Below, in pieces: positions 6,818 to 14,185 of a stretch of 16,562 nucleotides of DNA. The position numbers and the translations under genes are program-made. The DNA lies in the NCBI GenBank assembly GCA_016285615.1, contig JAEERB010000049.1, positions 1 to 16,562 on the forward strand, in the 5' to 3' direction. This stretch comes from Bacteroidales bacterium. Lineage in GTDB: Bacteria > Bacteroidota > Bacteroidia > Bacteroidales > WCHB1-69. Positions within the stretch are counted from its first letter, which is position 1, and each line of letters opens with the position of its first letter. The notes below the pieces were generated by a model. It searched no databases and was not told the origin of the DNA. It saw only the letters and a program-made list of their open reading frames with translations.

Positions 6818-9547
6818 ATGAAACGCCTCCTTTTCTTCCTAACCCTCCTTATCGTTTGCGGCGGTTGCAGCAAATACAAATCCCCCGAACCTGTGGCCTT
6901 GCGATGCGAATACCGCTACAACCCCATCGGCATTGACGTTACTACGCCGCGACTGACCTGGGAGATGAGCGACACCGTGCGCGGTGCATGCCAGACGGCC
7001 TATCAGATTATGGTGGCCACCACCCCCGAACTGTTGGAAAAAGAGAGACCAAACATCTGGAATTCGGGCAAAGTGCGCTCAGCACAATCAGTATTAGTAC
7101 CTTACGGCGGTCCCGCCCTCGAATCGGGCAAACGCTACTACTGGACCGTGCGCGTATGGAATGAGGACAATGTAAAAACAGACTACAGCCAACCCGCTTT
7201 CTGGGAAATGGGCAAGCTGTCGCGCGGCGACTGGCAAGCGCAATGGATCGGCCTTCGTGACACAATTTCCGACATGACCGTCCGCTTCCCGTCATGCCGC
7301 TCGCTCTCGTATTACAAGCGATTCACCGTGCCTGCGGACAAGAAAGTGCAGTCGGCCCGCGCCTACATGACTGCTCTAGGTGGCTACACCTTCGACATGA
7401 ACGGCGAACGCGTCAACCGCGAATTTTTCAGTCCCGGCTGGACAAACTACGCCAAACGCATCCAATATGTGACTTACGACATCTCCGACCGCATCCAAAA
7501 TGGAGAGAATATTATCTCGGGTATGTTGGGCAACCTGTGGACCTACGGCTTCAAGAAGAACTTCGATAACGAAATGACACTCAGGATGTTCGGTCAGGTA
7601 GAAATAACATACACCGACGGCAGCAAGCAGGTCATCGCCACCGACACCTCGTGGAAAATGGCGCCTTCGGCCATCACTTTTAACACTTTCTACGACGGCG
7701 AAACTTACGATGCCCGCATCGACATGACCGACTACGACAACGACATCAAGTGGGTCAACGCCCGCTATTTGCCCAACTTCAATGTGGAACTGGACGCCCA
7801 GAACGACGAGCCCGTAAAGGCTCACGAGGAACTGAAACCCGTAGAAATCAACAAGTTGCCTAATGGCGATTATGTGCTGAACATCGGTCAGAACATTGCC
7901 GGTGTTTATCGACTGAAAGTCAAAGGCACTGCTGGCCAGATGATTACGCTGCGCTTTGCCGAGGTACTGCATGAGGATGGAAGCGTGGCCCAAGAGAATC
8001 TGCGTTACGCCAAAGCCACCGACAACTACATCTGCAAAGGCACGGGCGAACTAGAAGAGTATGTGCCCACCTTCACCTTCCACGGCTACCAATATGTGCA
8101 GATTTCGGGGCTAAAAGAAGCGCCGACGGCGGAGACTTTCACCGCCATCGCCACCTACTCGGACATGGAGTTCTTAGGCGAGTTTGAATGCTCTAACAAT
8201 CTGATTAACAAGTTTTACCAAAATACTAAATGGGGACATAAGGGCAACTTCATCAGCGTGGCCACCGACTGTCCGCAGCGCGACGAGCGCCTTGGCTGGC
8301 TGGGTGATGCACAAGTCTTTATGCCCACGGCCAACTACAACGCACGCACAGGCGGCTTCCTCACCAAGTGGACGCGTGATATGCGCGACTCGCAAACGCC
8401 TGAGGGCTATGTAACGGACATCGCACCTCCAATGGATTGGGTCAGCGTGGCCGCACCCGCCTGGGGCGACGCCGTCACCCTGATTCCGTGGGAACTCTAT
8501 CGCTCAACCGGCGATAAAGGCATTTTGGAACAGAACTACAACCTAATGAAAGGCTGGGTGGACTTTATGATTCACGAAAGCAAGGATAACCTATACATTT
8601 TCGAAAGCCGCAAGCGGCCTGGCGACTACGGCTATGGTGACTGGGTACCTGTGGACATGTCGCCCTCACGCCCGCTGAGCCAGATTTACTTCCACGTATC
8701 GACCGAAATCCTGTCGAAAGCGGCTGACATTTTGGGCAAGCGCGACGATGCCGCCTACTACAAGGCCTTGCTGCCCAAGATTGCCGAGATGTTCCATAAA
8801 ACCTACTTCGAAGAGGAAGCCCAGAACTATGTAGGCCACACGCAATGCGCCAATGTGCTGCCCTACTGGTTTGGCCTCGTGCCCGACGAGTGGAAAGAGA
8901 AGACCTTGCAGAACATCATCGACAATGTGGTGGCCAAGAACTACCATCCCACCACAGGCTTCTACGCCACAGCATACCTGCTGCCCATCCTGAGCGAGAC
9001 AGGGCATCACGACATGGCATGGAAACTGGCCAGTCAGCGCACCTACCCATCGTGGCTCTATATGGTTGAGCACGGAGCCACCACCATCTGGGAGCTCTGG
9101 AACAGCGACCAGGAGCCACCTGAAAGCATGAACTCGCGTAACCACTACGCCTACGGCACCGTCGTAGCGTGGTACTATGGTTACCTCGCCGGCATCCGCC
9201 CGATAGAGAAAACACCTGGCTATAAGAAGTTTACCATCGACCCCATGCCAGCCGACGGACTGCAGTATGTCAAAGCCACCGTACCCAGCGAATATGGCCT
9301 TATCAAGTCGGCGTGGACACACGACGGCAAGCAATATACCTTCGATATGACCATTCCTGCCAACACCACCGCCAACGTCAGCGTACCTGTAACCGAGAAA
9401 TCGCAAGTGAGCGAAAGCGGTAAGGTTCTCATTGACAACGGAAAGCGTAAGAGCGGCAACAAATATGTGAAACCGCTGAAAATCGAAAACGGGCGAGCCT
9501 ATTTCGAAGTAGCAGCAGGGGAATATCAATTTACAATTAATAATTAA
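6818..9547 (+). CDS. Alpha-L-rhamnosidase, GH78, lipoprotein
   Basis: 909 residues. The start MKRLLFFLTLLIVCGGCSKY is a lipoprotein-type signal (C17, or less likely C14, would carry the lipid), so the enzyme is probably membrane-anchored outside the cytoplasm. Domain order fits GH78: an N-terminal fibronectin-like region with LRCEYRYNPIGIDVTTPRLTWEMSD, a carbohydrate-binding-like beta region (about 160-330), a concanavalin-like domain, then the (alpha/alpha)6 catalytic barrel and a C-terminal beta domain. The signature DCPQRDERLGWLGDAQVF (484-501) contains the expected general acid E490, and TTIWELWNS carries E759, matching the second catalytic Glu of the family. It releases terminal L-rhamnose from plant glycans or glycosides. 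Lying 107 bp after rhaB, it would feed the same pathway. The exact substrate cannot be read from sequence. Confidence 0.94.
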   Translation: MKRLLFFLTLLIVCGGCSKYKSPEPVALRCEYRYNPIGIDVTTPRLTWEMSDTVRGACQTAYQIMVATTPELLEKERPNIWNSGKVRSAQSVLVPYGGPALESGKRYYWTVRVWNEDNVKTDYSQPAFWEMGKLSRGDWQAQWIGLRDTISDMTVRFPSCRSLSYYKRFTVPADKKVQSARAYMTALGGYTFDMNGERVNREFFSPGWTNYAKRIQYVTYDISDRIQNGENIISGMLGNLWTYGFKKNFDNEMTLRMFGQVEITYTDGSKQVIATDTSWKMAPSAITFNTFYDGETYDARIDMTDYDNDIKWVNARYLPNFNVELDAQNDEPVKAHEELKPVEINKLPNGDYVLNIGQNIAGVYRLKVKGTAGQMITLRFAEVLHEDGSVAQENLRYAKATDNYICKGTGELEEYVPTFTFHGYQYVQISGLKEAPTAETFTAIATYSDMEFLGEFECSNNLINKFYQNTKWGHKGNFISVATDCPQRDERLGWLGDAQVFMPTANYNARTGGFLTKWTRDMRDSQTPEGYVTDIAPPMDWVSVAAPAWGDAVTLIPWELYRSTGDKGILEQNYNLMKGWVDFMIHESKDNLYIFESRKRPGDYGYGDWVPVDMSPSRPLSQIYFHVSTEILSKAADILGKRDDAAYYKALLPKIAEMFHKTYFEEEAQNYVGHTQCANVLPYWFGLVPDEWKEKTLQNIIDNVVAKNYHPTTGFYATAYLLPILSETGHHDMAWKLASQRTYPSWLYMVEHGATTIWELWNSDQEPPESMNSRNHYAYGTVVAWYYGYLAGIRPIEKTPGYKKFTIDPMPADGLQYVKATVPSEYGLIKSAWTHDGKQYTFDMTIPANTTANVSVPVTEKSQVSESGKVLIDNGKRKSGNKYVKPLKIENGRAYFEVAAGEYQFTINN

Positions 9548-9640
9548 CAATGTATAATTAGAAGAGAACAAATTCAAAATTCAGAGAACAAAGAACAAAT
9601 AAAATTCAATGCCGATTCAACAATTCAACAAACCAACCTT

Positions 9641-10750
9641 ATGAAAAACCGATTCATCATCTCTGGCGGCGGCACTGGCGGACACATTTTCCCCGCATTA
9701 GCCATTGCCAATCGTATCAAGAAAGAGATTCCCGAAGCCGACATCCTCTTCATCGGCGCAGATAACAAAATGGAAATGAGACGAGTACCCGAGGCGGGCT
9801 ATCCCATCGAAGGGCTCACTATTTATGGTATCAGCCGCGACTTTTCCGCCAAGGGCATTATGCGCAACTTGAAGTTGCCCTTTGTACTGCTGAAGAGTTA
9901 CAACAAAGCCAAGAAAATAATTAAACACTTTGACCCTGAGTTGGTTATCGGTGTCGGCGGCTTTGCCAGCGGTCCCGCTCTACGAGCAGCCAATGCCCTC
10001 AAGATACCCACGCTCATCCAAGAGCAGAACTCCTACCCTGGCGTGACCAACAAGATGCTGGCCAAGCAGGTGCGCAAGATTTGCGTGGCTTACGACGGCC
10101 TGGAGCAGTATTTCCCCGCCGACAAGATTGTCAAGACCGGCAACCCCGTGCGAGATGAGATTATCCATATTGTGAAAAAGACCGATGAAGCCTACCAGTT
10201 CTTCGGCTTCAGCAAGGAGAAGAAGACCATCCTGGTAGTAGGCGGCAGTCTGGGCTGCCAGACCTTCAACCGCTGCATGGCCGCCCATTTGGACGAGATT
10301 GAGCAGATGGGCGTACAGTTGCTGTGGCAGACGGGCGAGAGCTTCTACAAAAACATCGACCCGGCATTGTTGGCACGACAGAACGACAATATCAAGATTG
10401 TGCCGTTCATCAAAAACATGAACCACGCTTACGGTGTGGCCGACCTAATTGTGTCGCGCGCCGGTGCACTGGCCATCTCCGAACTCACTATCGTCGGCTC
10501 GCCCACCATTCTGGTACCGTTCCCCTACGCCGCCGAAGACCATCAGACCAAGAACGCCTACGCCCTCTCATCGCGCAAAGCAGCCTACCTCATCCCCGAC
10601 AACAAAGCCAAAGACGAACTGATGCCACTGATCAAGAAGCTGATGGCCGACGAAGACGAGTGCCGCACATTGAGCGAAAACATCAAAGCCATGGCCCAAC
10701 CTGATGCGATTGATGCGATAATGGAAGAAATCACCAAAATTATACACTAA
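9641..10750 (+). CDS. murG: UDP-GlcNAc:lipid I N-acetylglucosaminyltransferase
   Basis: 369 residues, usual for MurG. It transfers GlcNAc to lipid I to make lipid II at the inner face of the cytoplasmic membrane. Motifs seen: GGGTGGHIFPALAIA (9-23), GVGGFASGPALRAA (104-117), QEQNSYPG (127-134), TGNPVR (166-171), GGSLG (201-205), SRAGALAISEL (272-282) and EDHQTKNA (299-306), covering the glycine loops and the UDP-GlcNAc site of this GT-B (GT28) enzyme. In most bacteria murG lies in the dcw division cluster next to ftsW and murC; here neither neighbour is present. The 93-bp spacer to the rhamnosidase has AACAAAGAACAAAT-type repeats and no clear promoter box, so read-through from the rhamnose genes is possible. 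A REP-like palindrome starts 7 nt after the stop. Confidence 0.96.
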   Translation: MKNRFIISGGGTGGHIFPALAIANRIKKEIPEADILFIGADNKMEMRRVPEAGYPIEGLTIYGISRDFSAKGIMRNLKLPFVLLKSYNKAKKIIKHFDPELVIGVGGFASGPALRAANALKIPTLIQEQNSYPGVTNKMLAKQVRKICVAYDGLEQYFPADKIVKTGNPVRDEIIHIVKKTDEAYQFFGFSKEKKTILVVGGSLGCQTFNRCMAAHLDEIEQMGVQLLWQTGESFYKNIDPALLARQNDNIKIVPFIKNMNHAYGVADLIVSRAGALAISELTIVGSPTILVPFPYAAEDHQTKNAYALSSRKAAYLIPDNKAKDELMPLIKKLMADEDECRTLSENIKAMAQPDAIDAIMEEITKIIH

Positions 10751-10758
10751 TTTTGCAG

Positions 10759-10773
10759 ACGCACGCGGTGCGT
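10759..10773 (-). repeat. REP-like palindrome c
   Basis: ACGCAC, loop GCG, GTGCGT; on the minus strand GTGG (complement of 10776-10779) stands 5' of the stem. It lies just after the murG stop and before the convergent RAYT gene. Confidence 0.75.
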
Positions 10774-10802
10774 TTCCACACGGGACATTTGCATAATTAT
10801 TC

Positions 10803-11300
10803 TCATTGATTTTCCCAATTCACCGGATTATTTTCGATGTATTTGGCTATGCGATTCCTTTCATTTCTGTCACGAATAATATGGTCATGATATCGTGATT
10901 GCCATCCAAAATTGATGTTGTTGTCATTGGCAAAATGAGTAACGGATGATTTAATCCCGCGAATTATAGACCCCAATGTGTAGGATTGAGGTCCGAATTT
11001 TTGTAGGGACGCACCGCGTGCGTCCGCTTTATGATTACCTGAAAATATAATGACAATCAAATGAACATGATTCGGCATGATAACATATAGTGGTATTGCA
11101 ACACGAGATTCCCTGATTATTTCGGTATTTTCTATTTGTTTTTTAAGAAATTCGCCAATGGGTGTCAACCGCATTTGTCCTTCCTGGATTTTCCCAAAAT
11201 AATGTGCTCTGTTTTTTGTGCAAAATGTCACAAAATATTCGCCACCAATGTATTCATGCCATTGTGCTCGCGGTGTTTTTCGGTTTGGATAATTCATCAT
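10803..11300 (-). CDS. REP-associated tyrosine transposase (Y1/HUH family)
   Basis: 165 residues. It fits the Y1_Tnp (IS200-like) single-strand transposase fold as found in RAYTs: EYFVTFCTKNRAHYFG (21-36), then YVIMPNHVHLIVI with the metal-binding HUH pair H78 and H80, then FGWQSRYHDHIIRDRNE (131-147), and IAKYIENNPVNW (151-162) where Y154 aligns with the catalytic tyrosine known for E. coli RAYT (Y115). These enzymes cut single-stranded DNA at REP hairpins; no IS200-type TnpB gene is nearby. The gene is clearly more AT-rich than its neighbours, a sign of separate origin. A REP-like palindrome is embedded in frame near residues 92-98. Two adjacent ATGs (11300 and 11297) are possible starts. 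All key residues appear intact. Confidence 0.9.
   Translation of the reverse strand: MMNYPNRKTPRAQWHEYIGGEYFVTFCTKNRAHYFGKIQEGQMRLTPIGEFLKKQIENTEIIRESRVAIPLYVIMPNHVHLIVIIFSGNHKADARGASLQKFGPQSYTLGSIIRGIKSSVTHFANDNNINFGWQSRYHDHIIRDRNERNRIAKYIENNPVNWENQ
11007..11025 (+). repeat. REP-like palindrome d, inside the RAYT coding region
   Basis: GGACGCACCGCGTGCGTCC has an 8-bp stem and CGC loop, with GTAG directly 5' at 11003-11006. It is in the opposite orientation to the other copies and is read on the minus strand as ADARGAS within the transposase. Confidence 0.85.
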
Positions 11301-11320
11301 TCATTATATTTTATTGACGG

Positions 11321-11328
11321 CAAACATA
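11321..11328 (-). promoter_or_regulatory. Candidate -7 box for the RAYT gene
   Basis: Minus-strand TATGTTTG fits TAnnTTTG, about 20 bp before the ATG at 11300, so the leader would be very short. No clear -33 element is seen in the AT-rich stretch upstream. Confidence 0.4.
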
Positions 11329-11384
11329 CAAAAAAAATATTTATTAATTAATAAATAAATGAAATATTTCTTCTAAAATTATAC

Positions 11385-11403
11385 GGACGCACGCGGTGCG
11401 TCC
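11385..11403 (-). repeat. REP-like palindrome e
   Basis: GGACGCACGCGGTGCGTCC, with an 8-bp stem and 3-nt loop, is the exact reverse complement of palindrome d. On the minus strand its foot reads GCAG rather than GTAG. Confidence 0.8.
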
Positions 11404-11420
11404 CTGCTTTTTCCTCTGCA

Positions 11421-11441
11421 CGGACGCATCGAATGCGTCCG
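11421..11441. repeat. REP-like palindrome f, variant core
   Basis: The arms CGGACGCAT and ATGCGTCCG pair over 9 bp around a CGA loop. Compared with copies d and e the innermost C-G pair is replaced by T-A on both arms, so pairing is kept. No GTAG/GTGG foot is evident, so its orientation is unclear. Confidence 0.75.
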
Positions 11442-11490
11442 CCATAAATATCACCCACTGGCACGAAAATTTTTGGAACAAACGAAATGG

Positions 11491-11505
11491 ACGCACGCGG
11501 TGCGT
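11491..11505 (-). repeat. REP-like palindrome g
   Basis: ACGCAC, loop GCG, GTGCGT, followed by TTCCACA as in copy c; minus-strand foot GTGG (complement of 11508-11511). It lies 3' of the WG-repeat gene stop. Confidence 0.75.
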
Positions 11506-11542
11506 TTCCACATAGAAAACGGAAAAATGGACTGATATACCG

Positions 11543-12838
11543 TTACCGGCGGCGTTTCAGAAATGACACCTGTATCGTAAAACGATTGTCGCTTTGCGAT
11601 ACGGGGGCTTCTAACTCCACCTTCATCTGGTTGTTGGCAATGGTGTAATCGCTGTTGCTGCGACTGTAGGTGGTTCCCATCAGCACGCACAACTGGTCGC
11701 GCAGTTCTTTCAGCAACCGCGGAGCCACCGACAGATAGTCGTCGGCCAACTCGAACGAGAAGGTCATATTGCGCAGACGGAGCTCATCTTCGGTGTACTC
11801 TATCTGCAGACTGTCGTTAGTGTGGTTAAAGCCGTCTTGATAATTGAATGTCAGATTCTTATTGATGGTCATGATAGGCTCGTCAAAGCCGTAGGCCGTC
11901 TCAATTAAAGTCACAAACGGAGCCAAACGCGTCTTCGATGGCCTTATCAGCGCCTGCGCCTCCACCTTGTAATTGCCCTTGTCGAGCAACTTCTGCAGTG
12001 TCATGGCTGCCGAATATCCCTTGAAGTGGTTGCCGTTAGTGCCCTGTAGGAAACGCACCGCAAAGCCGTGCAGGTCGAGCGTATCCTTGCCTATCGATGT
12101 AACCGCCTGACACTGAGGATAGCTGGCTTCGTAGCGAGGTTCAATAACCCACTCTCCTTTACGGTTCACAAAGCCCACCCGTCCGTTTTGCGCCACAGCG
12201 GCGATATGATTACGAAAGCCGGCCGCAGCGTCGTAAGCCGGCGCAATGACAAACCGCCCGGTCGAGTCGGCATAGCCGTAGCGCCCATCTTTGTCGGCCG
12301 TCGGCGTCGGGCCGTTGCCCACCTGCGGGTCAAACACGGGCATATCGTACTCGGCGGGAGCAGGACAAGTCTCGCCAACCTCATTCACATAGCGCACCTC
12401 ACCATTCGACAGCACCTGTGCCGCCCCATGACGGAAGACAGAACAGCCGTCGGCATTATGCAAAGTAAAGAGTATCTGATTGTTATGGTCAATGCAAACG
12501 ATTTTCCCCTGACTATTAAGGGCGAAAGCCTTGCCCTCGCTGAAAATCGTCACCTCGCGGTACTGCGGCTCGATGAGCTGGCGTCCCAGCGTATCGATGA
12601 AGCCCCATTGCTCACCTTCGCACACAGCGGCCATGCCATCCGAAAAAGGCATCACATCGCTAAACTTAGGATAAATCAGATAATTACCTTCGCTATTGAT
12701 AAAGCCCCACGTGCCGTTAATCTTGACGGGCAGATAGTTATACTCGGGATTGATAGAGATGGTCTCCTTAGACTTGCATTGCCATAGCAGACAAGCTAAC
12801 ATCAAGACTCCCAGTATTTTAATAATATTTTTCATCAT
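11543..12838 (-). CDS. WG-repeat lipoprotein
   Basis: 431 residues (or 430 from the second Met). The N-terminus MMKNIIKILGVLMLACLLWQ followed by CKSKE looks like a lipoprotein signal; C21 or C16 could be the lipidated residue. Residues about 35-250 contain WG (KWG) repeats of beta-strand type: INGTWGFINSEGNYLIYPKF, EQWGFIDTLGRQLIEPQY, GRYGYADSTGRFVIAPAY and GRVGFVNRKGEWVIEPRY. The C-terminal half (about 260-431) matches no family I recognise. WG-repeat proteins are common in Bacteroidetes and their role is mostly unknown; binding at the cell surface or in the periplasm is a guess. The start lies 6 bp after the RNase H stop on the same strand, so the two are very likely co-transcribed. Confidence 0.85.
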   Translation of the reverse strand: MMKNIIKILGVLMLACLLWQCKSKETISINPEYNYLPVKINGTWGFINSEGNYLIYPKFSDVMPFSDGMAAVCEGEQWGFIDTLGRQLIEPQYREVTIFSEGKAFALNSQGKIVCIDHNNQILFTLHNADGCSVFRHGAAQVLSNGEVRYVNEVGETCPAPAEYDMPVFDPQVGNGPTPTADKDGRYGYADSTGRFVIAPAYDAAAGFRNHIAAVAQNGRVGFVNRKGEWVIEPRYEASYPQCQAVTSIGKDTLDLHGFAVRFLQGTNGNHFKGYSAAMTLQKLLDKGNYKVEAQALIRPSKTRLAPFVTLIETAYGFDEPIMTINKNLTFNYQDGFNHTNDSLQIEYTEDELRLRNMTFSFELADDYLSVAPRLLKELRDQLCVLMGTTYSRSNSDYTIANNQMKVELEAPVSQSDNRFTIQVSFLKRRR

Positions 12839-12844
12839 AAGAGA

Positions 12845-13480
12845 TTATTTTCGGCCAAAGTCTGCGGGAATCTCACCCCACACGGGCGTGTTCCACTTAA
12901 TGATAGGATTGGAAAAAGTGTTCTCGCGGAGCCACTTCTCAGCGCGCTCCAGCATATCGAACACCACGGCATTCTCTTCGGTGGGGAGCACTATCGTCTT
13001 GTACTTCTTGTTGCGCACCCAAGCGATGGCGGTCATGCTGTCGGAATAGATAGGCAGTTTGCTACCTTGCTGCTTCAGCAGCGCCAGCGCATGCACGATA
13101 GCCAGAAACTCGCCAATATTGTTGCTGGCGCCTGGGAACGGCCCACGATGGAAGATCTCCCGCTTGGTCTGAGTATCCACACAGCGATACTCCATCACCT
13201 TGGTCACCATATTGCAGGCGGCATCGACGGCAATGCTTGGATAGACAGGCTGCGGGTCGTTGGAGCTAATGAAGCGCACCTCCTTCTTCTGTACGGGATG
13301 CTCACGATAATAGCCTTCGTACCCTTGCGCAAAAGCACGCAAGGCCTCCTCCTCCGTCTCAAACGACTTGTACTTGGCGTTCTGATAGCCTTCTATCTGC
13401 AATTTGCACACATTCCAGCTGTCGTATACGCCTGGCTCCACACCATTCCAAACCACATAATACTTTTTTTTACCCGGCAT
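12845..13480 (-). CDS. Ribonuclease H with N-terminal viroplasmin domain
   Basis: 211 residues from the ATG at 13480. The frame is open to 13600, but that extension overlaps the divergent gene at 13551, whereas MPGKKKYYVVWNG is a typical start of this family. Residues 1-55 form the caulimovirus viroplasmin (RNA:DNA hybrid-binding) domain: KKYYVVWNGVEPGVYDSW, then YKSFETEEEALRAF. The RNase H domain follows, with acidic residues D86 (IAVDAACN), E124 (NIGEFLAI), D147 (YSDSMTAIAW) and D207 (EIPADFGRK), matching the D-E-D-D catalytic set. It removes RNA from RNA:DNA hybrids. It is the first gene of a two-gene unit with the WG-repeat lipoprotein; no functional link between them is evident. Confidence 0.92.
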   Translation of the reverse strand: MPGKKKYYVVWNGVEPGVYDSWNVCKLQIEGYQNAKYKSFETEEEALRAFAQGYEGYYREHPVQKKEVRFISSNDPQPVYPSIAVDAACNMVTKVMEYRCVDTQTKREIFHRGPFPGASNNIGEFLAIVHALALLKQQGSKLPIYSDSMTAIAWVRNKKYKTIVLPTEENAVVFDMLERAEKWLRENTFSNPIIKWNTPVWGEIPADFGRK

Positions 13481-13494
13481 CTCGTTTTTAGTTT

Positions 13495-13502
13495 TATCTT
13501 TG
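13495..13502 (+). promoter_or_regulatory. Candidate -7 box for the GldH-like gene
   Basis: TATCTTTG is identical to the TolC-gene -7 box and lies 49 bp before the ATG at 13551. A T-rich stretch stands at the -33 position. The divergent RNase H gene has no clear box of this type in 13481-13560. Confidence 0.5.
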
Positions 13503-13550
13503 CTTGAAAATTTCTCGGTAAAAATAGGAAAATAAATTAAGCTGAACACA

Positions 13551-14042
13551 ATGAAAAGACAAAACTTCTCCACCGTCGTCATCTTAATATTAGTCAGCAT
13601 TTTATTATGCGGATGCGGCGGTTCTCACAAAGAAAAGACCATCCTCGAACACAAACATGTTTTTCCCGAACAGAAATGGAATCGCTTTCAGGAATTTAAA
13701 CACCAGGTGGATATCAAAGATACCGAAACCCTGTATGGCATTTCGCTCGAAGTGGTCTGCACACCCGACATCCAAACCGATAACATTCCCATCGTATTTT
13801 CCATCTACTCGCCCGGTGGCGGTGAAGCACACACCCTTTCCACCATATATCTGAATGAAAAATCCTCATTCACCGGCGACGAAAACAGCAGCAGCGACCG
13901 CATTATCCTGCACACAATCTACCCCGCCCGAAGCTTCACCGAAGAAGGCACCTACACGCTGAAGTTCTATCAGAAAGTGCCCAAATACGACCTCATCGGA
14001 GTTAAATCAGTGAAAATCAGAATGTACACGGTACCGGAATAA
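13551..14042 (+). CDS. GldH-like lipoprotein
   Basis: 163 residues. MKRQNFSTVVILILVSILLC followed by GCGGS is a lipoprotein signal (LCGC, C22). The mature part shows the order of features seen in GldH proteins: KWNRFQEFKHQVDIKDTETL, a beta-rich middle, and near the end GTYTLKFYQKVPKYDLIGVKSVKIRM, comparable to the 'G-x-Y-x-F ... MR/MP-x-x-x-L-x-G-I-x-x-V' ending of that family. GldH is an outer-membrane or periplasmic lipoprotein first found in gliding bacteria but also present in non-gliding Bacteroidales; its biochemical role is not established. Sequence similarity is weak by eye, so the family assignment is tentative, while the lipoprotein call is firm. Confidence 0.55.
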   Translation: MKRQNFSTVVILILVSILLCGCGGSHKEKTILEHKHVFPEQKWNRFQEFKHQVDIKDTETLYGISLEVVCTPDIQTDNIPIVFSIYSPGGGEAHTLSTIYLNEKSSFTGDENSSSDRIILHTIYPARSFTEEGTYTLKFYQKVPKYDLIGVKSVKIRMYTVPE

Positions 14043-14160
14043 TTCACAATTCATAATTCACAATTCATAATTAAAAGTTTCAGGTTTCAAGTTTCAAGTC
14101 TTAACTCCTTAACTTCTTAGTTTCTTAACTTTTCTCACTGCTCACTATTCACTTCTCACT
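14043..14160 (+). repeat. Spacer built of consecutive 7-14 nt quasi-repeat blocks
   Basis: Block 1 is TTCACAATTCATAA twice (14043-14056, 14057-14070). Block 2 is GTTTCAG then GTTTCAA twice (14077-14097). Block 3 has CTTAACT-like units (14100-14130). Block 4 has CTCACT-like units (14133-14160), its last 20 nt identical to 5163-5182. No TAnnTTTG box is visible before the next gene, which may be read from the GldH-like gene's promoter. Confidence 0.75.
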
Positions 14161-14185
14161 TCTAAAATCTAACAACTATTATCTA

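Larger units (their letters stand above)
10758..11512 (-). mobile_element. REPtron: RAYT gene with flanking and internal REP-like palindromes
   Basis: Five GACGCA-cored palindromes (10759-10773, 11007-11025, 11385-11403, 11421-11441, 11491-11505) lie on both sides of and within a single tyrosine transposase gene. Two share a longer block of about 22 bp (10759-10780 and 11491-11512). Such RAYT/REP arrangements are known in enterobacteria and pseudomonads, where the transposase recognises the REP hairpin. Here the link is inferred from co-location and from the GTAG/GTGG-like foot. Confidence 0.7.

Noticed and set aside
8666..9577. 303-codon minus-strand open frame within the rhamnosidase gene
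   Set aside because: It lies antisense to a well-supported GH78 catalytic domain and its product resembles no family; GC-rich coding sequence often gives such shadows.
10758..11512. CRISPR array
   Set aside because: The palindromes are short, irregularly spaced and in both orientations, with a gene among them; there are no regular spacers or cas genes.
12068..12787. 239-codon plus-strand open frame opposite the WG-repeat gene
   Set aside because: The minus frame carries clear WG repeats and a lipoprotein signal; the plus product shows no recognisable motif.
13481..13600. N-terminal extension of RNase H by 40 residues, with a hydrophobic stretch resembling a signal peptide
   Set aside because: It overlaps the divergent GldH-like gene and its promoter, and the family normally starts at MPGKKKYY; RNase H is cytoplasmic.
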